Part shown: positions 31,369 to 34,527 of the stretch, one piece after another
How the letters are laid out: every line of letters begins with the position of its first letter
How positions within the stretch are numbered: position 1 is the stretch's first letter
Program-made: the position numbers and the translations under genes
Assembly (NCBI GenBank): GCA_010027485.1
Contig: RGVC01000002.1
Span: forward strand, 1 to 34,527
Length of the DNA stretch: 34,527 nt
Origin: a bacterium
GTDB taxonomy: Bacteria > Patescibacteriota > Saccharimonadia > Saccharimonadales > UBA4665
Direction of reading: 5' to 3'
The notes under the pieces: generated by a model
Seen by the model: the letters and a program-made list of their open reading frames with translations, nothing else
The model's database searches: none
What the model was told of the DNA's origin: nothing

Positions 31369-32088
31369 TTAGCTTATTTTGCTAAGTAAGTAGAAACGTT
31401 CTTGATTACCCTTGGCTCCAGCAACTAATGAATCAGCTTTATTTTTTATGACAAAATACTGCCTTGCCCATAGTTCAAAATCTTTTAAAATTTCTCGACG
31501 AATTTTATCGTTCTTAATGACACCTTTATGCATAATTTGGCTATTTATAGCCTCGAACTGTGGCTTAACCATAGCTACTATCTGAGTATTTTTAGTTGAT
31601 AATTTAGCGACTGCTGGAAGTATGATTCTAAGCGAAATAAACGATACATCTACTACAGTTATGTCCACCGTTTGATCTGTTTGAAAAGTGATTATATCTG
31701 TTTTTTCATGAAGTTCAATTTTGGGGTTATTAATTAAGCTAGGATGCATTTGATCACTGCCGAGCTCTACGGCAATAGACTTTTTAGCACCATTTTGAAG
31801 AGCATAATCTGTAAATCCGCCGGTGCTACTGCCTACGTCTAAAACTACCTTGTCTTTAAAACTAATATTCAAAGCCTTAGCAACTGATGCCAGTTTCAAC
31901 CCAGCACGACTAACATATTGCTCGCTTGCTTCTAGTTTTATTTTGTCTTTGGCTGAAACCAGCGTTCCAGGCTTAGTGACAATTTGTCCGTTAACACTAA
32001 CTTGCCCAAGTTTTATATAGCTCTCGGCTTGAGAGCGCGAATTAACCTGTCCACTGACAGCCAAATATTGATCGAGTCTTGTTTTCAT
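31369..32088 (-). CDS. tlyA: TlyA-type rRNA 2'-O-methyltransferase
   Basis: TlyA methylates ribose 2'-OH groups in rRNA. The N-terminal S4 RNA-binding domain (about residues 1-60) reads RLDQYLAVSGQVNSRSQAESYIKLGQVSVNG. The FtsJ/RrmJ-type SAM domain has VVLDVGSSTGGFTDYAL and a DVSFISLR segment, with MVKPQFEA further on. The 239-residue length is normal. The ATG overlaps the efp stop by one base (TAATG), so translation is coupled. Confidence 0.93.
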   Translation of the reverse strand: MKTRLDQYLAVSGQVNSRSQAESYIKLGQVSVNGQIVTKPGTLVSAKDKIKLEASEQYVSRAGLKLASVAKALNISFKDKVVLDVGSSTGGFTDYALQNGAKKSIAVELGSDQMHPSLINNPKIELHEKTDIITFQTDQTVDITVVDVSFISLRIILPAVAKLSTKNTQIVAMVKPQFEAINSQIMHKGVIKNDKIRREILKDFELWARQYFVIKNKADSLVAGAKGNQERFYLLSKIS

Positions 32089-32654
32089 TATTTTTTAACG
32101 CGTTCACGGTAAGCTCCAGTGGAGGTGTCCACCGAAAGTACATCGCCAGTCTTGATAAAAGCTGGGACTTTTATGGTTATACCCGTTTCCAGTGTGGCGT
32201 CTTTGGTAATAGACGAACTGGTGTCGCCCTTAACAGCATCTTCGGCGTAAGTTACTTTTAATGGTACGTTTTTGGGCAGCTCTACGCTAATAGGTTGGTC
32301 GTTGAAAAACTGCAATTGCACATTGTCGCCCTCTTTCATAAACCCTGCACATTCGCCCACCAAATCCGAACTAACTTCGAACTGATGAAAAGTATCTTGA
32401 TTCATGAAGAAATAATTTGTACCGTCGCTGTAGAGGTATTGAACAGCTTGATTAGATACATCTGCACTATCAAGCTGTTCGTTGCCCTTAAAAGTTTTTT
32501 CCAAAACTTTGCCATCGATTAAACTTTTTATTCGAACATTTACAATTGAACCGCCACGACCCATAACCTTTTGGTTATAGTCGACCACGCGAAAAGGCTC
32601 GCCCTCGTATTGGAAAAGGACGCCTTTTTTTAATTCGGTGATACTAAGGCTCAT
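32088..32654 (-). CDS. efp: Elongation factor P
   Basis: EF-P helps ribosomes through polyproline stretches. All three beta-barrel domains are present (188 residues), ending SVDTSTGAYRERVKK, the normal C-terminal signature. The domain I tip is KVMGRGGSI, with Arg33 where E. coli has lysine 34 in PGKGQ. The usual Pro of the loop is missing. No modification gene (EarP, EpmA or EpmB) is in the window, so whether Arg33 is modified is open. It sits between rpsR and tlyA in the ribosomal cluster. Confidence 0.96.
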   Translation of the reverse strand: MSLSITELKKGVLFQYEGEPFRVVDYNQKVMGRGGSIVNVRIKSLIDGKVLEKTFKGNEQLDSADVSNQAVQYLYSDGTNYFFMNQDTFHQFEVSSDLVGECAGFMKEGDNVQLQFFNDQPISVELPKNVPLKVTYAEDAVKGDTSSSITKDATLETGITIKVPAFIKTGDVLSVDTSTGAYRERVKK

Positions 32655-32671
32655 TGGTATTTACCTGGGCT

Positions 32672-32875
32672 CTAGTTAGTTGCAACGAAAGGCATGAGTG
32701 CTAAATGTCTAGCACGCTTGATAGCAGTGCTTAGGCGTCTTTGCTGACTTTCGGTTAGACCGGTTTTTTTGCGGCTTTCAATTTGCCCGTATACGTTTAC
32801 GTATCGTTGCAAATTCTTGAAATCCTTGTGGTCAAAATAGGCCACTTCACTTCGATGTTTAAAAATCTTTGCCAT
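32672..32875 (-). CDS. rpsR: Ribosomal protein bS18
   Basis: The 67-residue product has the family core YFDHKDFKNLQRYVN and TGLTESQQRRLSTAIKRARHLALMPFV. It is slightly short because the basic N-terminal extension of longer homologues is absent. It follows ssb by 9 bases and precedes efp by 17. S18 binds S6 in the 30S platform, which fits the linked rpsF. Confidence 0.96.
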   Translation of the reverse strand: MAKIFKHRSEVAYFDHKDFKNLQRYVNVYGQIESRKKTGLTESQQRRLSTAIKRARHLALMPFVATN

Positions 32876-32884
32876 ATTTACTCC

Positions 32885-33346
32885 TTAAAATGGTATATCG
32901 TCTAAATTGATTGGTTCATCGCCGATATCTTCTACGACGACGTCATCTTTCTTTGATTTTTTGCTGGCTGGTTTGGAGCTGGAATCGTCTGAGTAATTTT
33001 GAGCATTGTCGTCACTGCGACCGTCTAAGAATGTTACGTCGTTTGCTAAAACTTCCACTTTACTACGCTTTTGACCTTCTTGTTCCCATGCACGTGATTG
33101 TATTCTGCCCTGCACAAGACAACGTCGGCCTTTGCTTAGGTACTGATTTACTCTTTCGGCTAATGGTCCCCAGCAAACTATGTCTACATAGTCTGTGGCT
33201 TCTTGCCATTCACCACCTGAGTCTTTGTAACTGCGATTTAGCGCAATGCTAAAATTAGTTACATTTTGACCATTTGGTGTGTTGCGTAGCTCTGGATCTC
33301 TTGTGAGATTACCCATTAAAGTTACTTGGTTTAAACTGCGTGCCAT
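32885..33346 (-). CDS. ssb: Single-stranded DNA-binding protein
   Basis: The OB fold is clear: SLNQVTLMGNLTRDPELRNTPNGQNVTNFSIALNR at the start, then VDIVCWGPLAERVNQYLSKGRRCLVQGRI. The linker is short, Ser/Lys-rich, and the acidic tail ends NLDDIPF, the tip that recruits partner proteins. The 153-residue length is normal. AAGGAGG lies just before the ATG. A 14-base palindrome lies between it and rpsF. Confidence 0.97.
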   Translation of the reverse strand: MARSLNQVTLMGNLTRDPELRNTPNGQNVTNFSIALNRSYKDSGGEWQEATDYVDIVCWGPLAERVNQYLSKGRRCLVQGRIQSRAWEQEGQKRSKVEVLANDVTFLDGRSDDNAQNYSDDSSSKPASKKSKKDDVVVEDIGDEPINLDDIPF

Positions 33347-33364
33347 ACTGACATCCTCCTTTAT

Positions 33365-33378
33365 AAGACATATGTCTT
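33365..33378. promoter_or_regulatory. Perfect 14-bp palindrome upstream of ssb
   Basis: AAGACATATGTCTT reads the same on both strands and is close to the ssb ribosome binding site. It could be an operator or a small mRNA hairpin that masks the site. Nothing else in the 124-base rpsF-ssb gap stands out. Confidence 0.35.
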
Positions 33379-33470
33379 TTAATATTTAGTATTTTTACCC
33401 TACGATGCTCTTCACCTTTGCGTCAAGCATAAAATCAAATTTTTAAGATATTTTTAATGTAGATTAAATT

Positions 33471-33845
33471 CTACTCTTCAGTTTTTTCGGTTTCTTCATC
33501 ACCGCGTTTAGCAGCTTGCTGGGCTTTTTCGGCCTTTGCAGCTTCAGCCTTAGCTATGCGCTTAAGGTCTGGCTTGGTGATCAAGAATCGAATCACTTCG
33601 TCTGTAATGTTGAGTGTGTTTTCCAGCTTTTTAACACCAGATCCTGGCATTTCAGCAGTATAGAAAACATACACAGCATGCTCGTTACCCTTGATTTTGT
33701 AAGCAAGTTTGCGCTTGCCCCAATTGTCGGTAGCTGTAATTTTGCCGCCGTTGTCGGCAACAATTTTAGCTACTTTTTCCTCAGCCTTGCTAAGGTCGAC
33801 TTCTAAATCAGGATGATAGAGAACAGCTAATTCGTACTGATTCAT
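33471..33845 (-). CDS. rpsF: Ribosomal protein bS6
   Basis: The core NQYELAVLYHPDLEVDLSKAEEKVAKIVADNGGKITATDNWGKRKLAYKI is standard bS6, and VRFLITKPD closes the fold. A charged Ala/Lys/Glu tail of about 25 residues follows. rpsF-ssb-rpsR is the usual bacterial order. A strong promoter and a leader of about 65 bases precede it; I did not find a clear S6:S18 autoregulatory RNA motif in the leader. Confidence 0.96.
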   Translation of the reverse strand: MNQYELAVLYHPDLEVDLSKAEEKVAKIVADNGGKITATDNWGKRKLAYKIKGNEHAVYVFYTAEMPGSGVKKLENTLNITDEVIRFLITKPDLKRIAKAEAAKAEKAQQAAKRGDEETEKTEE

Positions 33846-33916
33846 ACTTGTCCTTCCTTTGGTTAAAGCCTACGTACCATAAAAGATTGTCGTAAGCAGA
33901 AGTTGATATTAACTTA

Positions 33917-33945
33917 ATTATAACTCATTGACCCCTGTTAGTCAA
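33917..33945 (-). promoter_or_regulatory. Strong promoter of the rpsF operon
   Basis: TTGACT, a 17-base spacer and a perfect TATAAT, close to the consensus. It starts just 3' of the ftsK stop and should drive rpsF, ssb, rpsR, efp, tlyA and the phosphoribosyltransferase-like gene. Confidence 0.75.
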
Positions 33946-33949
33946 TTAC

Positions 33950-34527
33950 TTAACGAAGCGGGGCGTCAGGATCGTCTAAATAGTCTTCGTTTTTACCGGC
34001 TGTATCAGATGAACCACCAAATACTTCATCAACTGAATTGACTAGAACCTGTCTTGGTCTAGATCCTTCAGCTTGCCCAATAATACCCTGTTCTTCCATT
34101 TGCTCGATAATCCTAGCTGCCCTACCATAACCTATTCTAAGGCGTCTTTGGAGCAAACTGGTGCTAGCTTTTTTGTTTTCTATAACTACGCCAACAGCGT
34201 CCTTAAACATGCTGTCATCGGCATCATTAGCGCCATAATCGGCCACGATTCCGCCTTTGCCGTTTAGTTGTACTGGCTGAGCAACGACCTCATCGTCGTA
34301 TTGTGGTCCACGCTGCATACGAATGAAGTCTAGCACTTTCTTGGTTTCTTCGTCGCTTATAAATGCTCCTTGTACGCGCTTCGGTTTAGCCATATCAGAA
34401 GTATTAAATAGCATGTCACCCATGCCTAAAAGTTTTTCGGCGCCTGGCTGATCAATAATCGTACGGCTATCAATTTGGCTTTGGGTAGTAAAGGCAATAC
34501 GGCCTGGTACATTGGCCTTGATAAGAC
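33950..34527 (-). CDS. ftsK: DNA translocase FtsK, C-terminal part
   Basis: The frame is open to the right edge, and translation upstream of the ORF-track ATG gives VPGRIAFTTQSQIDSRTIIDQPGAEKLLG, the end of the FtsK RecA-like motor. The gamma winged-helix domain follows (residues YGRAARIIEQMEEQGIIGQAEGSRPRQVL), which reads KOPS sites. The ORF-track Met is therefore internal and the true start is beyond the window. FtsK pumps DNA at the division septum and activates XerCD. The tail is short and acidic. Confidence 0.94.
   Translation of the reverse strand, partial: LIKANVPGRIAFTTQSQIDSRTIIDQPGAEKLLGMGDMLFNTSDMAKPKRVQGAFISDEETKKVLDFIRMQRGPQYDDEVVAQPVQLNGKGGIVADYGANDADDSMFKDAVGVVIENKKASTSLLQRRLRIGYGRAARIIEQMEEQGIIGQAEGSRPRQVLVNSVDEVFGGSSDTAGKNEDYLDDPDAPLR

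Noticed and set aside
33846-33916. S6:S18 autoregulatory RNA in the rpsF leader
   Set aside because: I could not draw the characteristic bulged hairpin with the conserved CCG-type contact; only the promoter is claimed.
1-34527. CRISPR array or insertion sequence
   Set aside because: No regularly spaced repeats were seen, and no transposase with terminal inverted repeats; the only direct repeats are the 23-bp and 35-bp pairs described.

Overview
The window most resembles a chromosomal segment of a Candidate Phyla Radiation bacterium, probably Candidatus Saccharibacteria (TM7). The reasons are a compact minus-strand type IV pilus locus with pilins carrying the 'GDTIVEVLIAL' type of N-terminus, a DNA-translocase ftsK followed by rpsF-ssb-rpsR-efp-tlyA, a ThrRS without a TGS domain, very tight gene packing and short genes. 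UGA and UAG both act as stops, so the standard bacterial code applies. The taxonomic assignment is inference from gene style, not from a search.

Layout. 1-3 kb: the 5' part of a small winged-helix protein, then thrS-miaA. 3.0-5.0 kb: a 3'-half tRNA-Val fragment, an orphan HELHH metallopeptidase, and a candidate structured RNA with its own promoter and terminator. 5.0-10.5 kb: nrdR facing a GT2 membrane glycosyltransferase and a small membrane protein; tRNA-Thr, tRNA-Asp, an unknown acidic protein, a parvulin-like foldase, a PH-domain membrane protein, tRNA-Arg and ndk. 10.6-11.4 kb: an N-terminally truncated tyrosine recombinase. 11.4-26.3 kb: the type IV pilus region, all on the minus strand. 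In transcription order it encodes a ~1,000-residue anchored surface protein, PilM, PilN, PilO, a small PilP-position protein, PilB, PilT, PilC, two pilins, a decayed pilin copy, the prepilin peptidase PilD and a minor-pilin set (GspH/FimT-, PilV-, PilW- and PilX-like). 26.3-30 kb: a DHA2-type MFS exporter, ychF and a PH-domain protein with a Gln-rich tail. 30-34.5 kb: a Crp/Fnr regulator, a phosphoribosyltransferase-like protein, tlyA, efp, rpsR, ssb, rpsF and the 3' part of ftsK.

How it works together. Together the pilus genes could build, extend and retract a pilus: PilB and PilT motors, PilC platform, PilMNO assembly complex, PilD processing. PilD and PilT both look intact. The minor-pilin end shows several lesions within 5 kb: a truncated recombinase, a 23-bp tandem duplication that replaces a stop codon, a minor pilin split by a frameshift, and a pilin copy reduced to its two ends. 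These could be real phase or antigenic variation, decay, or in part sequencing error.

Regulation. Several genes have a -10 box (often extended, TGnTATAAT) only 6-9 bases before the ATG, so leaderless mRNAs are predicted. The Crp/Fnr gene is preceded by two TGTGA-N6-TCACA-like sites that fit its RETASR recognition helix, suggesting autoregulation.
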